From JAPOXR01 sp965221815 (GTDB lineage Bacteria; Pseudomonadota; Alphaproteobacteria; Rhodobacterales; Rhodobacteraceae), in contig OZ244915.1 in the NCBI GenBank assembly GCA_965221815.1, positions 2,852,001 to 2,916,000 of the forward strand: DNA of 64,000 bases, in the 5' to 3' direction. Within the stretch, counting starts at the first letter, position 1, and every line of letters begins with the position of its first letter. Of this stretch, positions 16,184 through 27,400 are shown piece by piece. Both the position numbers and the translations under genes were made by a program. Below the pieces are notes generated by a model. It was given only the letters and a program-made list of their open reading frames with translations, was not told where the DNA came from and searched no databases.

Positions 16184-18895
16184 ATGTTGGGAATGTCAAA
16201 TGTCGCCAGAAAAGTTTTCGGATCGCCGAATGATCGGAAGCTAAAATCAGTTCGCGGGCAAATCGCTGCGGTGAACGATCTGGAGAGCCGTTTTGAAAAG
16301 CTGAGTGATGCCCAGATCATGGCCAAAGTCGATGATCTTCGCACGCGTGCTGACAACGGCGAAGATCTCGATTCACTGCTCCCTGAAACATTTGCACTGA
16401 CCCGCGAGGCGGGCAAGCGCGCCCTGGGAATGCGCATTTTTGACGTGCAGTTGGTTGGCGGATTGTTTCTGCACCGCGGGGATATTGCGGAGATGAAGAC
16501 TGGCGAAGGCAAGACCCTTGCCGCGACGTTGCCCGTCTGTCTCAATGCACTCACCGGTCAGGGCGTCCATGTCGTCACTGTCAACGAGTATCTCGCGAGT
16601 CGGGACGCCAACTGGATGGGTGCCGTCTACAACGCACTCGGGATTTCGGTTGGGGTCCTGGAAAATCAGCAGCCAGCTGCCGACAAGCGCGCCGCTTATG
16701 CCGCGGATGTGACTTACGGCACCAATAATGAATTCGGTTTTGATTATCTGCGAGACAATATGGCAGGCGAACTCGCCTCAATGGTCCAGCGGGGGCATAA
16801 TTTTGCCATCGTTGACGAAGTTGACTCGATCCTTATTGATGAAGCCCGTACGCCACTGGTGATTTCCGGGCCATCACAGGATCGGTCAGAGCTCTATAAC
16901 CGCGTGAATGCACTGATTCCCCAGATTGAAGACTCACATTACAAGCTGGACGAAAAAACCCGCAACGTGACCTTTACTGACGAGGGTAATGACTTCATGG
17001 AAGTCCGGCTTCGAGAGGCGGAGATTCTGCCGGAAAACCAGACATTATACGACCCTGAATCCACAACGATTGTCCATCACATTACCCAGGCCCTCCGCGC
17101 TCACAAGAATTTTCACAAGGAAAAAGAATATATTGTCAAGGACAGTCAAATTGTCCTGATCGACGAGTTTACCGGTCGCATGATGCCAGGGCGTCGGCTT
17201 GGTGACGGCCTTCACCAGGCAATTGAAGCCAAAGAGAATGTCGACATTCAAGCGGAAAACGTCACCCTCGCTTCCATTACTTTCCAGAATTATTTTCGTC
17301 TCTACAGCAAGCTGGCGGGCATGACCGGGACGGCGGCAACCGAAGCCGAAGAATTCTCTGAAATCTATGGTCTGGGTGTCGTTGAAATTCCAACCAATGA
17401 GCCGATTGCAAGGATTGACGAGGACGACCAGGTGTTTCGTACCAGTCAGGAGAAGTATGGCGCGATCGTGGAATCCATCCGTGACGCTCACGGACGCGGT
17501 CAACCGGTACTGGTTGGAACCACCTCCATTGAAAAATCGATGGCATTGTCTGAAATGCTCAAGGAAGCCGATATTGAGCATAACGTACTCAATGCGCGTG
17601 TCCATGAATATGAAGCCAAGATCGTTGCAGATGCCGGATGCCGTGGCGCGGTGACGATCGCAACCAACATGGCGGGGCGAGGCACCGATATTCAACTCGG
17701 CGGGAATCTTGACATACGATTTGCCGAACAATGCGCGCTCGATCCGCAAGGTGACAAAGCAGAGATACGTACGAAACTTGAAGCCGAACTGGCGTCCGAC
17801 CGGCAGGCTGTGTTGGACGCCGGCGGTCTCTTTGTGCTGGCAACTGAGCGTCATGAATCACGGCGCATTGACAATCAGTTGCGTGGCCGCTCCGGACGCC
17901 AGGGCGATCCTGGACTGTCGCGTTTCTTTTTGTCTCTTGAAGATGACCTCATGCGTATCTTTGGCTCGGACAAGCTCGACAAGATGCTGGGCAAATTGGG
18001 GCTCAAGGAAGGCGAAGCTATCGTTCATCCCTGGGTCAACAAGTCGCTGGAAAAGGCACAAGCCAAAGTCGAGGCACGAAATTTTGAGATCCGCAAACAA
18101 TTGCTGAAGTTCGACGACGTGATGAACGATCAACGAAAAGCGATTTTCTCCCAGCGTCTTGAGATCATGAGGTCCGATGATGTGTCAGAAATCCTGACTG
18201 ACATGCGGCAGGAATTGATCGACGATCTTGTTTTGGAATTCATGCCGCCAAAGAGCTATCCCGAACAATGGGAAATGGAGAGTTTGGCTGAACAACTCCG
18301 TGCCAGACTGGGTATTGACCAACCCGTCGTTCAGTGGGCCGAAGAAGATGGGGTCGATGATGAGACAGTTCGGCAGCGGCTTTACCAGGCTTCGGAGGAC
18401 GTCCTGAAAGGAAAGACAGCCGAGTTTGGCAACGAATCGATGCGATCCATTGAAAAACAGGTGTTGCTGCACACGGTTGACAAGAAATGGCGAGAGCATC
18501 TGGTCACCCTCGAACATCTCCGTTCGGTGGTCGGATTTCGTGGCTATGCACAGCGCGACCCGCTCAATGAATTCAAGAACGAAGCGTTCGGATTGTTTGA
18601 AACCCTGCTCACGTCCTTGCGATCAGATGTGTCTTCGCAAATCAGTCGGCTGCGACCGCTGACAGAAGAAGAGAAACAGGCATTGATGCAGCAGATGGCA
18701 CAGCAACGCGCCGTCGCAGAAGCGCGCAAGGCCAATGGTGCGGCTCCGGCGGAGCCGCAGGAGTTGCAACAGAAGGGTCGGCAGGAGTTACAACGAGGCA
18801 GTCAGCAACCACCGCCATCACCTCCGGGTCGCAACAGTCTCTGCCCATGTGGCTCAGGAAAGAAATTCAAACATTGTTGTGGGCGCCGCTTTTGA
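16184..18895 (+). CDS. secA: Preprotein translocase ATPase SecA
   Basis: This about 903-aa motor ATPase drives protein export through SecYEG. It has Walker A MKTGEGKT (residues 104-111), Walker B/DEAD-like VDEVDSILIDEARTPL (about 210), the preprotein cross-linking domain, and the second RecA domain ending NQLRGRSGRQGDPG. The helical scaffold follows, and the C-terminus is an intact zinc-binding SEC-C tail (LCPCGSGKKFKHCC) that contacts SecB and lipids. ATG at 16184 (MLGMSNVARKVFGS) fits the family start; upstream in-frame codons do not align. It stands alone on the plus strand, convergent with the cinA-like gene. Confidence 0.97.
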   Translation: MLGMSNVARKVFGSPNDRKLKSVRGQIAAVNDLESRFEKLSDAQIMAKVDDLRTRADNGEDLDSLLPETFALTREAGKRALGMRIFDVQLVGGLFLHRGDIAEMKTGEGKTLAATLPVCLNALTGQGVHVVTVNEYLASRDANWMGAVYNALGISVGVLENQQPAADKRAAYAADVTYGTNNEFGFDYLRDNMAGELASMVQRGHNFAIVDEVDSILIDEARTPLVISGPSQDRSELYNRVNALIPQIEDSHYKLDEKTRNVTFTDEGNDFMEVRLREAEILPENQTLYDPESTTIVHHITQALRAHKNFHKEKEYIVKDSQIVLIDEFTGRMMPGRRLGDGLHQAIEAKENVDIQAENVTLASITFQNYFRLYSKLAGMTGTAATEAEEFSEIYGLGVVEIPTNEPIARIDEDDQVFRTSQEKYGAIVESIRDAHGRGQPVLVGTTSIEKSMALSEMLKEADIEHNVLNARVHEYEAKIVADAGCRGAVTIATNMAGRGTDIQLGGNLDIRFAEQCALDPQGDKAEIRTKLEAELASDRQAVLDAGGLFVLATERHESRRIDNQLRGRSGRQGDPGLSRFFLSLEDDLMRIFGSDKLDKMLGKLGLKEGEAIVHPWVNKSLEKAQAKVEARNFEIRKQLLKFDDVMNDQRKAIFSQRLEIMRSDDVSEILTDMRQELIDDLVLEFMPPKSYPEQWEMESLAEQLRARLGIDQPVVQWAEEDGVDDETVRQRLYQASEDVLKGKTAEFGNESMRSIEKQVLLHTVDKKWREHLVTLEHLRSVVGFRGYAQRDPLNEFKNEAFGLFETLLTSLRSDVSSQISRLRPLTEEEKQALMQQMAQQRAVAEARKANGAAPAEPQELQQKGRQELQRGSQQPPPSPPGRNSLCPCGSGKKFKHCCGRRF

Positions 18896-18918
18896 GCGAC
18901 ATTCAGAATTCTTCATCC

Positions 18919-19659
18919 CTACCCGTCGCTGGCCAATTTTGTTGCAAAGACTTGGCGCAGATGATTTTCGGCTCTCTTGACCTCACGCACATCGTATCCC
19001 CGTAGCACGACATTGACGCCGTATCGATTGTTCTTGTGAAACGGGTAAGAACCGACCTGTAGGTCAGGCAAACGGCGCGCAAGTTCCCCCAACCTGGCCG
19101 CAATTTCACCTTCGGGGGCCGCAATTTCGATCGTCGCGCTGGCGAGAGGAACCCCGCCGGGGATCCGCGTGAGCAACCCGTCGAGCATGGAAGAGAATAT
19201 TTTCGGCACGCCTGCCATGACATGGACATTACCAATGGAAAACCCGGGAGCCGACGATACCGGGTTGAGGATCAGTTCGGCATCGTCAGGAATCCGCGCC
19301 ATTCGCCGCCTGTCGTCATTCAGTTCTTGGTCATATTCCTGACAGCGCGCGGCAATGAGCTGCAGCGCATCTTCCCGTATGTCGATATTGACTCCGAAAG
19401 CTGCGGCGACGGCATCAGCCGTAATATCATCATGAGTTGGCCCGATACCACCACAAGTAAACAGATGATCGTTCCTTGCCCGTAATTCGTTGACTGCAGC
19501 CATGATGACATCATGGCAATCAGCGATAATCCGCACCTCCTGCAAATCGATTCCATGACGTGTGAGACATCCGGCCAAATAGTGCATGTTGGCATCTCGT
19601 GTCCGCCCTGAGAGAATCTCGTCTCCGATCACGAGCATGGCTGCAGTTGGGTTTTTCAT
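18919..19659 (-). CDS. CinA N-terminal/molybdopterin-binding domain protein
   Basis: This 246-aa protein consists of the MoaB/MogA-like fold of the CinA N-terminus: LVIGDEILSGRTRDANMHYL at the start and TCGGIGPTHDDITADAVAAA (about residues 66-86), the phosphate/ligand loop. Full-length CinA also has a C-terminal nicotinamide-nucleotide amidase domain, which is absent here; stand-alone N-terminal proteins are common in alphaproteobacteria. The function is probably pyridine-nucleotide or ADP-ribose related hydrolysis, by analogy only. It lies tail to tail with secA, 23 bp away. Confidence 0.85.
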   Translation of the reverse strand: MKNPTAAMLVIGDEILSGRTRDANMHYLAGCLTRHGIDLQEVRIIADCHDVIMAAVNELRARNDHLFTCGGIGPTHDDITADAVAAAFGVNIDIREDALQLIAARCQEYDQELNDDRRRMARIPDDAELILNPVSSAPGFSIGNVHVMAGVPKIFSSMLDGLLTRIPGGVPLASATIEIAAPEGEIAARLGELARRLPDLQVGSYPFHKNNRYGVNVVLRGYDVREVKRAENHLRQVFATKLASDG

Positions 19660-19718
19660 GGTTTCTGTGTTCCCTGCTATTTCCGAACGGAACTCAGGAC
19701 GTATTGGTGGCGGCGCTT

Positions 19719-21188
19719 CTATTCAGCCCTCTTTAGCAACGTGTGAACCTCTGTCCACCCTTCTTCCAATGCGACATCTGCTGCTATTCTGCCGCAAAGA
19801 TCACGTGCAATGATGTCGCCTCCAGCATCGATTTCTGATTGGACTTTATCCAAGTCACCAAGATGCACTCTTAAATGCAGCCTTGTGGCTGCCCTGACCA
19901 CACAATAGTTTCGCAGCGACGGAATCGGACAATCGAAACTGTCTTCGCCAATATCTGGAGTCAACTGCAGTAAACCACGCCGCAGCATCTGATTGAAGAT
20001 ATCAGAAACAGGCAGCAATTCGGTAAGCCGGGGGTTAATCCTTCGCAATGCGCGGATATTCCTCATCAATGATCATCTCAATTTCATCTTTGCCCAAAGC
20101 CCTTTCGATTCGGTGGATGATATTGGCGACAAGTTTCACAGAATTTGACAAAGAACCCGACAGGCGGGAGCTGTCATATTCTGCCCGCAAACCTGATGCG
20201 CAGCGGTGCGTTCCCACCTCATCAATATGGTCAAGATTACAAATTGCTGAGTTCGTATCCATCTCACCACAACAGTCTTGTTTTCCAATCTGCCAATCTG
20301 CATGACAAACCAACTGTTCCGCAATCGCTCTCAATGTGTTATGTACATGCATGGATCAGCCATCGGACCAGTCGGCAACCTTCTGCGTCCAGGTTTCGGT
20401 CTGACCCCGAACATGATGATGGGCAAAGAATGTCCGTGCTGATCGTGCCGCCTCGTCACCCGATAGACAGCCCAAGGTGATGATTGAATCTGAACTCAGG
20501 CGCGACAATCCAGTTTCGCTCAGCAGATCCTGTGCATTGGGCAATCCGACCAGAAGCGGCAGGATTGGATGGCCATGGGTGCCAAGGTGCAGGTTCAAGA
20601 GTGAATCGGACCCGTCCATGTGCCTCGAGGGGTTGATGGTCTGAATCTCATCAATAAAGAGCACGACCGGACAAGGCAGCTCAAACTTGGAGCAGTCCTA
20701 CGACTTCCCCAAGGCACCAAAAATTTGCAAGGTGATGGAAGCGGCAACCTCAGCAACAGGATCATCAATCGCTGCGGCCAAAGCAGCTGGCAGGGTTGCG
20801 CCCGCACGACCAGACAATCCCGCTATTTTTCTAAAATCATTCTGAGACGGTCAGGAGGGACTTGCTTTTCAAACTGCCGTTGAAAACGCGTTTGATCGGC
20901 AAGGGCTCTGAGTTCAAGGGGGAGGAAAATACCGCCCCCTTCTTCTTCAAGTTGTTGACCAGCTTTGCACGCAAGAGCCGTCTTTCCAGCACCAGGAGCA
21001 CCGGTAATCAACAGGGTTTGTCCCTCGGCAGGCATTATGCTGTGCTCTTTGAAAGCGCGCTGAGCAATCGTCCCGACACGCGTGTGAATGAGATCAAGCT
21101 CGGTTTCGCGTCCGGCAAAGTCAGATGTGAGTTGGCGGTCTGTAAGCGCGGTAAAGTGCCTTAATCGCTCAATATCGGGTTTCATCAT
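19719..21188 (-). pseudogene. Decayed AAA/STAND-like ATPase with C-terminal ankyrin-like segment
   Basis: Fragments in two frames read as one broken protein. 21188-20823 has Walker A GAPGAGKTAL; 20700-20356 has Walker B VVLFIDEIQT; an in-frame TGA at 20356-20358 is followed by 20352-20035; and a frame change near 20045 leads to 20069-19719. The last piece (HLGDLDKVQSEIDAGGDII...) resembles an ankyrin repeat. At least two frameshifts and one stop separate the pieces, so it should be non-functional. No family name can be given with confidence; the layout resembles P-loop ATPases of defence or signalling type. Confidence 0.6.
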
Positions 21189-21452
21189 ATCAATGTCGCC
21201 CCAATTCTCAGTGATAGAGTATCTGATACGCGAACAATGTTCAAAGGCGTCTTTTTCAATAAATATTCTGCGTGTTGAGCATCTCCTTGTTCGTCAGCAA
21301 AGGTCACTCAACATCCCAGTGTGCGATGATTCAGATCAGGGAAAAAGCCATGCCTGTGATCAAATCAGTCAAAGCGATCCACCCGGGGAAACCATGGCAA
21401 AAATATCAAGAGTCAAGTGAAGGCAACTTGAGATTGACGGTCAAACACGCTA

Positions 21453-22329
21453 AGGCCCGTTGACAATTGCCTTGCGTCTTGAGTTCTTGTCGTGTATTTG
21501 TGTCGGCATTGCACGCCGAAAAAGGCGGCACGAGCAGACGAGGCAGGTGACAAGATGAATGCAGATCGCACAGTTTTGACGGATGAGATGTGGGCGCGGG
21601 TGGCCCCGCTGTGTCCGGGCCAGGTGACTGACCCGGGGTGCACAGCTGTCGACAATCGTCTTTTTCTGGAAGGGGTTCTCTGGCGGTTCCGGACAGGAAC
21701 CCCCTGGCGTGATCTCCCGCCGCATTTTGGGCGATGGACCCGTGTCTTCAAGCGGTTCCGGCGTTGGACCCAAGCGAATCTTTTTGAACGTATTTTCAAT
21801 GAGTTATCCGGTGATCTGGATCTGTCAATGGTGTCTGTGGATGGCACGATCATGCCAGCGCACCAGAAGGCCTCCGGGGCCAAAAAGGGGGATCAGAATC
21901 GGAAGGAATCGGCCGCTCGAAGGGCGGTCTGACGAGCAAGGTCGTGGCCCTCACCGATGCTGTCGGACATCTGATCCGGTTTGTGGTTCTGCCGGGTCAG
22001 ACCCACGATCTCAAGGCTGTCCCTGAACTCCTGGACGACCTCACCTGTGAGATGTTGATTGGCGACAAGGCCTTTGACGCGGATTGGGTGCTGGACACAG
22101 TGGCGGAACGCGGAGCCACGGCGGTGATCCCGCCGCGGTCGAACCGAAGCACGCCACGCGACTTTGACCGCGACGCCTACAAGGAGCGGCACCGAATCGA
22201 GAATTTCTTTGCGAAAATCAAGGAGTTCCGGGGTCTCGCCACACGATACGACAAGACTCTTGCAAGCTTCGCAGCCGGGATTTATCTGATGGCGGGCGTG
22301 GTGGCCGCACGATAATTGTCAACGGGCCT
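21453..22329 (+). mobile_element. IS5-family element, copy B (877 bp, complete)
   Basis: The inverted repeats AGGCCCGTTGACAATT and its complement are at the ends, with TA duplicated on each side (21451-21452 and 22330-22331). The element inserted downstream of the decayed ATPase gene region. It carries overlapping orfA/orfB. Confidence 0.92.
21555..22315 (+). CDS. IS5-family transposase, OrfA-OrfB by -1 frameshift (copy B)
   Basis: OrfA (21555-21932) starts at MNADRTVLTDEMWARVAPL and contains the N-terminal DUF4096-type helix-turn-helix and the first catalytic Asp (SVDGTIM). OrfB continues in the -1 frame to 22315 with IGDKAFDAD and the HRIENFFAKIKE helix. The A5G5 run at about 21879-21888, just before the overlap, is a plausible slippery site giving ASGAKKG-GSESEG. 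All key residues are present, so this copy could be active. Copy A shares its central part; copy C shares its FRGL segment. Confidence 0.85.
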
Positions 22330-22572
22330 TAGTGATTTGGTTCCAGAAAAAAGAGGAAGACCGCCTGTCCAGTCAGGTGACTGCCTTCTGAAGAACGCAG
22401 TGGAGCCCTTCGTGACATGCGGCCGTGAGCCGTAAAATCGGCACGATGGCCGCTTGGCATTCAATCAAGTCAGTCACCCCAATTGTTGAGAGCATATCAG
22501 GGCACTGGGCATTGAGAATTTTGCCTCAATTGTTTGGATGTATCGGTCTGGCTGGATAGTGATGGGGATCAA

Positions 22573-23553
22573 ATGAAAAAACATAAAATCGGTCAAACCG
22601 GACTGGAAGTCACGGAGATCTGTTTTGGGACATCTTCATTGGGAGATATGCCCGAAACGTATGGCTATGTCTGCGATGAAGCGCGGGCGATTGAAACAGT
22701 CGCTGCCATCCTCGACGGACATGACGTCAATTTCATCGACAGTTCCCGCGTCTACGGAGACGGGCGCAGTGAAGAACGTATCGGTGCGGCCATTCGTGCG
22801 CGGGGCGGATTGCCGCCGGATTTTGTCCTCGCAACCAAACTTGATCGTGACACCCGGACCGGCAGATTTGACGCCGCTCAGGCACGACAATCCCTTGAAG
22901 AAAGCCTCACCGCGCTCGGCCTCGACAAGGTGCAGATTCTGCATCTGCATGACCCCGAATATTGCCGTGATCTGGATGAAGTGACACGTAGTGGCGGGGC
23001 TCTGGATGAACTGTTCAAAATCAAGGAAGACGGGCTGACCGATGCGGTGGGTCTGGCAATGGGCCGCATTGATCTCATGTTTCCCCTGCTGAAAAGCTAT
23101 CCCTTCGATGTTCTGATCAACCACAATCGGTTGACCCTTCTGAACCAGACCGCGGCGGACATGTATGACTTTGCGCACGAATCCGGCATCGCCGTTTTCA
23201 ATGCGGCACCCTATGCCGGTGGTGTCTTCGCCAAAGGCAGCAATGCCATGCCCCTGATCACCTATCAGACGGCTGACGATGGGGCATTGGAACCCGTCCG
23301 AAAAATTGAATCATTATGTGCAAAATACGGTGTTTCACCTGCTGCCTTGGCACTGCAATTCTCGATGCGTGACCCCCGGGTGACGTCAACAATTGTGGGC
23401 ATTTCAAAACCGTCGCGCATTGATCAGACGATACATTATGCAACCGAAGAGGTGCCGCAAATATTATGGGATGAAATCAAGGCCCTGCCAGTTTCGACAG
23501 TTGATCCCGAAGCCGAACGTGACCTCAAACCCTATGCGGAATGGTCGCCGTAA
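22573..23553 (+). CDS. Aldo/keto reductase family oxidoreductase
   Basis: This 326-aa NADP-type AKR barrel protein has the expected tetrad: Asp in FIDSSRVYGDGRSE with Tyr in VYG, Lys in LATKLD, and His in LHLHDPE. The sequence resembles the D-threo-aldose/L-fucose dehydrogenase and pyridoxal 4-dehydrogenase branch, which oxidises sugars or aldehydes; the actual substrate is unknown. The start at 22573 (MKKHKIGQTGLEVTEI) fits the family; upstream codons do not. It is monocistronic and follows IS5 copy B, with about 240 bp of apparently empty DNA between them. Confidence 0.87.
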   Translation: MKKHKIGQTGLEVTEICFGTSSLGDMPETYGYVCDEARAIETVAAILDGHDVNFIDSSRVYGDGRSEERIGAAIRARGGLPPDFVLATKLDRDTRTGRFDAAQARQSLEESLTALGLDKVQILHLHDPEYCRDLDEVTRSGGALDELFKIKEDGLTDAVGLAMGRIDLMFPLLKSYPFDVLINHNRLTLLNQTAADMYDFAHESGIAVFNAAPYAGGVFAKGSNAMPLITYQTADDGALEPVRKIESLCAKYGVSPAALALQFSMRDPRVTSTIVGISKPSRIDQTIHYATEEVPQILWDEIKALPVSTVDPEAERDLKPYAEWSP

Positions 23554-23702
23554 ATGACTGTGGCGCGGCTCAACCAACGGAATCATTCCCGTATTTGCGC
23601 CGCCGTAACCGCTGCATGTTCTGCCGCTGTTTGGCTTTGAAACGGGAGGACCTTCTCCTGTTGGTTCAAACCACCTGGGATGATGCGCAACTGATGCGTA
23701 TG

Positions 23703-24404
23703 TCAGATGCGAAAACAGGGTAAAAGCCGGCGCAAAGATTCCAGAAATTGGCGACAGTTCCGATTCTCGGTCTCAACTTCGGTCAGGCCAAAAGCGGCAA
23801 GATCGAGATATTCGCGGCTGTCCTCCAAATGCGTCTTGCGTCGCCCAGTGATACGAATATGCAATGCATATTCACCTCCAACCGCATTGATTAACGGGCG
23901 GACCTCATCAATAAACCCGACACCCGACACCACCGAAACCCGCCTTCTGGAAAGATTGGATTTGACGCGCTTCTTCCCCTCTTGACCGAGGCAGTCACGG
24001 CCATGCCGCGGCTTCAAGATGGTTTCACTATACATGATATAGGCATCACGCGGTGTCAGCCCGCCAAACTCCGGCAATGGCACATCCTTGCAGGACTCGA
24101 AAGCCAGCGGCAAACAATCTTTGCCCAAATCAAAATGATCATGCGTCATTTGTTTCAGCAGATTGGACAAGGCGAAGTGATCCGCATCCAACTTGTCGGA
24201 CAAACATGTGCCGGCCCGACTTTTGCCGGCACGTGGCGGTCCTGAAATCAGGACCAGCCAGAAAGGGAATTCTGTGCAACTCGTCGCATTCTGTTTGCTC
24301 GCGCGATGCCTGACTGAATCTGTGGAGACGCCCCCTGCAAAATTCCTGGAATTTTGTGAGAATTCTGATGGTGACATTCTTGCCAATTCTGCCGGATCAC
24401 GCAT
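23703..24404 (-). CDS. P-loop protein, possible phage-type deoxynucleotide monophosphate kinase
   Basis: This is an about 233-aa protein. A Walker A motif GPPRAGKS follows a hydrophobic strand (FWLVLISG) at about residue 50. A later stretch, SGVGFIDEVRPLINAVGG, resembles the DxRFxNE-type element of phage dNMP kinases (T4 gp1 family), so nucleotide kinase activity is a reasonable guess and no more. I take ATG 24404, which overlaps the end of the large helicase gene by 8 bp, suggesting one transcript. An upstream start at 24446 is possible. Confidence 0.5.
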   Translation of the reverse strand: MRDPAELARMSPSEFSQNSRNFAGGVSTDSVRHRASKQNATSCTEFPFWLVLISGPPRAGKSRAGTCLSDKLDADHFALSNLLKQMTHDHFDLGKDCLPLAFESCKDVPLPEFGGLTPRDAYIMYSETILKPRHGRDCLGQEGKKRVKSNLSRRRVSVVSGVGFIDEVRPLINAVGGEYALHIRITGRRKTHLEDSREYLDLAAFGLTEVETENRNCRQFLESLRRLLPCFRI

Positions 24405-27400
24405 TGAGCAGTGTCTGACCAGCCATTTTGCGGCGCATGTCTGCAACCGCCTGCGTGATCAATCCGCGATAACTGCCATCGGTCCTGATGGTCATCTCAC
24501 CCTGGTCAATCAGCGGTTGAAGTGCACGTAACTGGTTGAGCAATTGACGCCGTTCTCCCGGGGATTCACCGCGCTGGCAAATCGACTGAACCGGCTCGAG
24601 AAAGTCAGAATGCTGTGAATTGATAAAACGAATGAACTTGTCCAGCTGGCTGACGACAAACTTCAGCAACCCGTCGGAATCATCCTTGTAAAACACGATC
24701 CTGAACAACAGATCATCCTCTGAAACGAAGATCAGAGTAAAGCTGCGTTGTGTTGTGTCCTGTCGCAGCAGGTCGATGGCGGACTCAACCACGTCAAGAG
24801 ACGGAATATTCAGTGGGATATAGTCAAAGTCCACTTTTTTTCCGGTAATGACGATGCCGCGCTGCAGTTGTCCGGTGACCTCACGGTAAATTGACATCCA
24901 GCCAAGCCGGTGTCTTCGCCCGACTGTGATGGCCTCCAGCAGATTGCCACTCAGAATCTGAACGGGATAGCGCCGCTCATAGGTCATTTGTTTGGCAAAT
25001 GTCCGCAAATGACGATCATTCTGGCCGAGTTCGAGACCGGGCAAAAAGCGGATCGAGTCAACCGGATAGCGAATGAGTTGATTCAGGGAAATCGTCTCGG
25101 GAGCACTATGGCCAGGTGTCACTGTACGAATCTTGTAGGCTTGCGGAAACATGACATGCTGGCTTTGCGGCTTGGTCAGTTTGACAATCGTCCGCAGTGA
25201 GTTGTCCCGGGAACCGTCGCCTTCATCCATTTGCAGGACCCGGCCCGGCTTGATTCCATCAAGCAGCTGGGTCAGGCGCCTGAGCCTGCTGAGCCGCATC
25301 TGAAAGTTGGAAGGTTGTCCTTCAGGATGAGCCATTGCATCCTCGACACGGGTGCCTGGTCGGATGAGATGACTGACAGCAGACGGAATCAGCGTCTCCA
25401 CGCGGCTGACAAACGACGCGAATCCTTCGGCCCCATCAGTCACCAGTGATCGATTGACCATTTGCAGCAACTCTTCGCTGCCAATCGGCTCCTCCTTGAT
25501 ATGGTGGGTACCGGTCGCAATATAGAGCGGAGCCAGAAATGCAGATGGATCGCGTTCGTCACGGCCGTCATCCACACCCGAAAACAGCATCCTCGACTTG
25601 ATATCGATGGTCCCGGGAAACTCCTTGGGTTTCAGTGGATTGGCATTGCGACTTTCCAGCTCTTCAACCAGCCCTTCAAACTCAATGCGAATAAGATCAA
25701 TGAGCTCCGTCTGCTCGGCGGCTGAAAGAACCAGAGAACGTGTCAAGGTGCGATTGGCCAAAGACGTCGATCCTGAGGACGCAGAACCGGAATCAGTCAG
25801 CGTCAAATTCCCCCGGCCAAAATCCTCATCGGCAGCTTCCTCGGCGATACTGGCAAATCCGAGACGACGGGCGAGGTCGGGATGTGTGCGCAGAACGTGA
25901 CGAGTCGCCAGATCTCCAACTTTGTTCAGAAAATCAGGAACATCATCAAGCAGAAGCGGGTGCGAACGATTTCCGTCGATACTCGCACCCATTGCCCGCA
26001 ATTTACGGTTCCGCTGCTGCAAGATCCGCATTTCCGGAATGAGGCCTGTCATGACCGAAACAATTCGTGGTCGTGCCACCTGGCCGAAACGGTTACTTCG
26101 TCCCTGTGCCTGAATATATTTTATGATGTCGAGCGGTGTTTCCATCTCGATCAGGGAGCGCGGTCGCTGATCGATAAAATCAGGCGAAGCATGGTATGAT
26201 CCACCTGTCGCACCGGCACGGTTGAAAACCAAGACATCGATGACGCCATCATTATAGTCACGAACCGTCTTGCGCCGATCCGTGTCCGTACGCCTGATGA
26301 TGCTGCCGCGACGATACGCGAGAGAGCGCCCGGAAATTTCGCCGACCGTTAATCCGGCAGCTTCAAGCCCCTCAATCACCGCATCGAGTGGTGAAGCGGG
26401 AAGTTGTTCGGGTAGCAGTTCAATTTGTTGCAGAATGTCCCGGCTTGCCGCGGCAACTTCCGGATCCAGCGTCCGGGCATCCTGCCGCTCACCGTTAATC
26501 AATACACGGAAAATCTGTTCGGACACCCGTTTGGCCTGGTCACGAAAGGTCAGGGGAATTCGCGTGTCCTGGCTCCCGTTGGTGACGCGTTCAGAGAACA
26601 GTGACCCATGAGTCGAATGAAAGGTAATCTGCGGTTTGCGGCCTTCCCTGATTTCGTTGAGTGTCTCCTCCACCACCTGGTCAACCTTGATGGCATTGAT
26701 GGTCAGGCGCGCCAGGTTGGCAAGTGGTCCACCGGCCATGGCTGAATGCTGGAACAGGGCATTTGTCCGCGCGCGCGCAGCGCGTGGGTCCACACCCTGA
26801 TTCAACATCTGCTGGTAATGCAGCGCATGTCCCCGACCTACCAATGTGCCAACCCGCAAAGCCGCATCAAGCATCAGTTCACTCAGCGGGGCAAAAAGGT
26901 TCATCATGTCCTGATAATGCGCAATTCGGGCATCATCAGGCAGCCGCACCTGGAACTCAATATTGGACAGGCAGTGGTCCCGCCGCAAAAACACACCATC
27001 CTCGGCCAGCATGGTGGTAAAACATTCTTGGGCGGTTTCTCCGCCAAGCGCAACAGTCTCGAGGATGGATCGCGTATTGCCGTATGAAGCCGTCGGCAGC
27101 AGCGGACGATAGAGATCCGCTCCGGAAGGGTCTCGCATCGGCGTTGCCGTCGCATAGATGACGTGGGAATGGCCCACGCGACTGATCATACCTCGGATTG
27201 CCTGACCTGTATTTGAATTCCGGTTCACAGCATTATGCGCTTCATCAAGGATCAAGAGCGTTGTGTCGTCAGGTGCGGAATTTACCCAACGGCGGCTTGC
27301 GCGTGTCTCCGGCCCGTTGAATTGTGAATAGTTGGTGATCACCAGATTCCGGCCCTGCGGCCAGGCACCGGATTCGTAGATTGTCTTTCTTGACGCCGCT

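Noticed and set aside
17045..17854. 269-codon frame antisense to secA
   Set aside because: It lies wholly over secA, whose frame is clearly real.
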